The position numbers and the translations under genes are program-made. DNA of 5,881 nucleotides, from positions 1 to 5,881 of the forward strand of contig JAUVYD010000107.1 in the NCBI GenBank assembly GCA_030603265.1, given 5' to 3'. The DNA comes from Dehalococcoidia bacterium. Its GTDB lineage: Bacteria > Chloroflexota > Dehalococcoidia > GIF9 > AB-539-J10. Under the pieces are notes generated by a model. That model did not search any database, had not been told where the DNA came from, and saw nothing but the letters and a program-made list of their open reading frames with translations. Positions 5,441-5,881 of this stretch are shown in pieces; positions within the stretch are counted from its first letter, which is position 1, and the number at the start of each line of letters is the position of its first letter.

Positions 5441-5881
5441 CTATGGCTGCTGCACCAGGCCGAATCCTTTGTCGAGGGCGACCTTATTGCGCTCAAGGGC
5501 GGGGCCCTTGAATCGGTCCGCAAGCACTTCTACCATAGCATCCCGGTCAAGCGGCACAACGTCCGCCCCGAGCAGGGCCCCGAGCATGATTATGTTTGTG
5601 TAGATCGGGTCCCCGAGTTTCAGTGCCGCTTCGGTTGCATGCACCAGCGTGCTCTTCGCCGAGTACTTCTCGAGGGCGCCAAACAGGTCCTTGAGTTCAG
5701 GGTACGTGGCCTTGCCGCTGCTCACGTCCGGTGGATACACGGGTCTGGAGTTGGCTATGACCACGGTGCTGGGATTACCCAACTCGGCCAGGAGGCGGAG
5801 GGCTTCCACCGGCTCGAGCGTCACAATGATGTCGGCGTGGCCTCTGGGTATTAGTGGGCCATAGGAGCGGTCCTTCGAAAT
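5441..5881 (-). CDS. Indolepyruvate:ferredoxin oxidoreductase beta subunit, 3' part
   Basis: This is the C-terminal 146 residues of the IorB-type subunit; the 5' end lies beyond the right edge, and roughly 50 residues are missing by comparison with the usual length near 190-200. The enzyme oxidatively decarboxylates aryl 2-ketoacids such as indolepyruvate and phenylpyruvate to acyl-CoA in the cytoplasm, reducing ferredoxin; the beta subunit carries the 2-oxoacid oxidoreductase gamma-type domain. The family blocks are visible: YGPLIPRGHADIIVTLEPVEALR across residues 7-29, with the G-x-AD and E-P-x-EA-x-R pattern, then IANSRPVYPP, and near the end TNIIMLGALLGADVVPL followed by ERNKVALDKGF. A GTG at 5824 is not the start, because conserved sequence continues upstream to the window edge. 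The gene for the alpha subunit would be expected further right on the same strand. It converges on the acyl-CoA dehydrogenase gene. Confidence 0.9.
   Translation of the reverse strand: MSKDRSYGPLIPRGHADIIVTLEPVEALRLLAELGNPSTVVIANSRPVYPPDVSSGKATYPELKDLFGALEKYSAKSTLVHATEAALKLGDPIYTNIIMLGALLGADVVPLDRDAMVEVLADRFKGPALERNKVALDKGFGLVQQP

Noticed and set aside
5079..5603. 174-codon plus-strand open frame across the convergent spacer
   Set aside because: It runs over hairpins, the dehydrogenase remnant and the antisense of the oxidoreductase gene, and has no recognisable product.

Overview
The window looks like a GC-rich bacterial chromosome segment, probably from an anaerobe. Genes lie on both strands, strong Shine-Dalgarno sites (such as AAAGGAGG and GGAGGTGA) precede several of them, and one gene encodes a subunit of a ferredoxin-dependent 2-ketoacid (indolepyruvate-type) oxidoreductase. 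I cannot fix the phylum from the sequence. There is no rRNA, tRNA, CRISPR array, transposase or phage gene.

Left part (1-1766), minus strand: two tandem, clearly duplicated CDP-alcohol phosphatidyltransferase (PgsA-like) membrane proteins. They are 149/193 identical by hand count, with no gap. Middle (1767-3207): a complete D-2-hydroxyacid dehydrogenase on the minus strand, then a divergent regulatory region of about 470 bp. That region holds two near-identical promoter candidates facing away from each other (TTGACA-N17-TACCTT and TTGACA-N17-TACCCT).

Right part (3208-5881): on the plus strand, a stand-alone protein matching the C-terminal domain of the nickel-pincer cofactor protein LarC, whose last ~23 codons appear to be out of frame, followed by a complete acyl-CoA dehydrogenase with a GTG start. 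A convergent spacer of about 400 bp follows. It carries three hairpins and the remnant of a second D-2-hydroxyacid dehydrogenase, in which the first 20 codons are fused in frame to the last 15. The 3' end of an indolepyruvate oxidoreductase beta subunit gene enters from the right edge on the minus strand.

Taken together, 1767-5881 reads as a 2-hydroxyacid/2-ketoacid/acyl-CoA locus. The dehydrogenase interconverts 2-keto and D-2-hydroxy acids, LarC-type proteins build the cofactor of LarA-type 2-hydroxyacid racemases, the oxidoreductase turns (aryl) 2-ketoacids into acyl-CoA, and acyl-CoA dehydrogenases reduce or oxidise acyl-CoA. That pathway reading is inference; the individual family assignments are firm. 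The most notable points are the collapsed dehydrogenase remnant, the solo LarC C-terminal domain with its odd start and 3' frameshift, and hairpins whose G-U wobbles match the direction of transcription.
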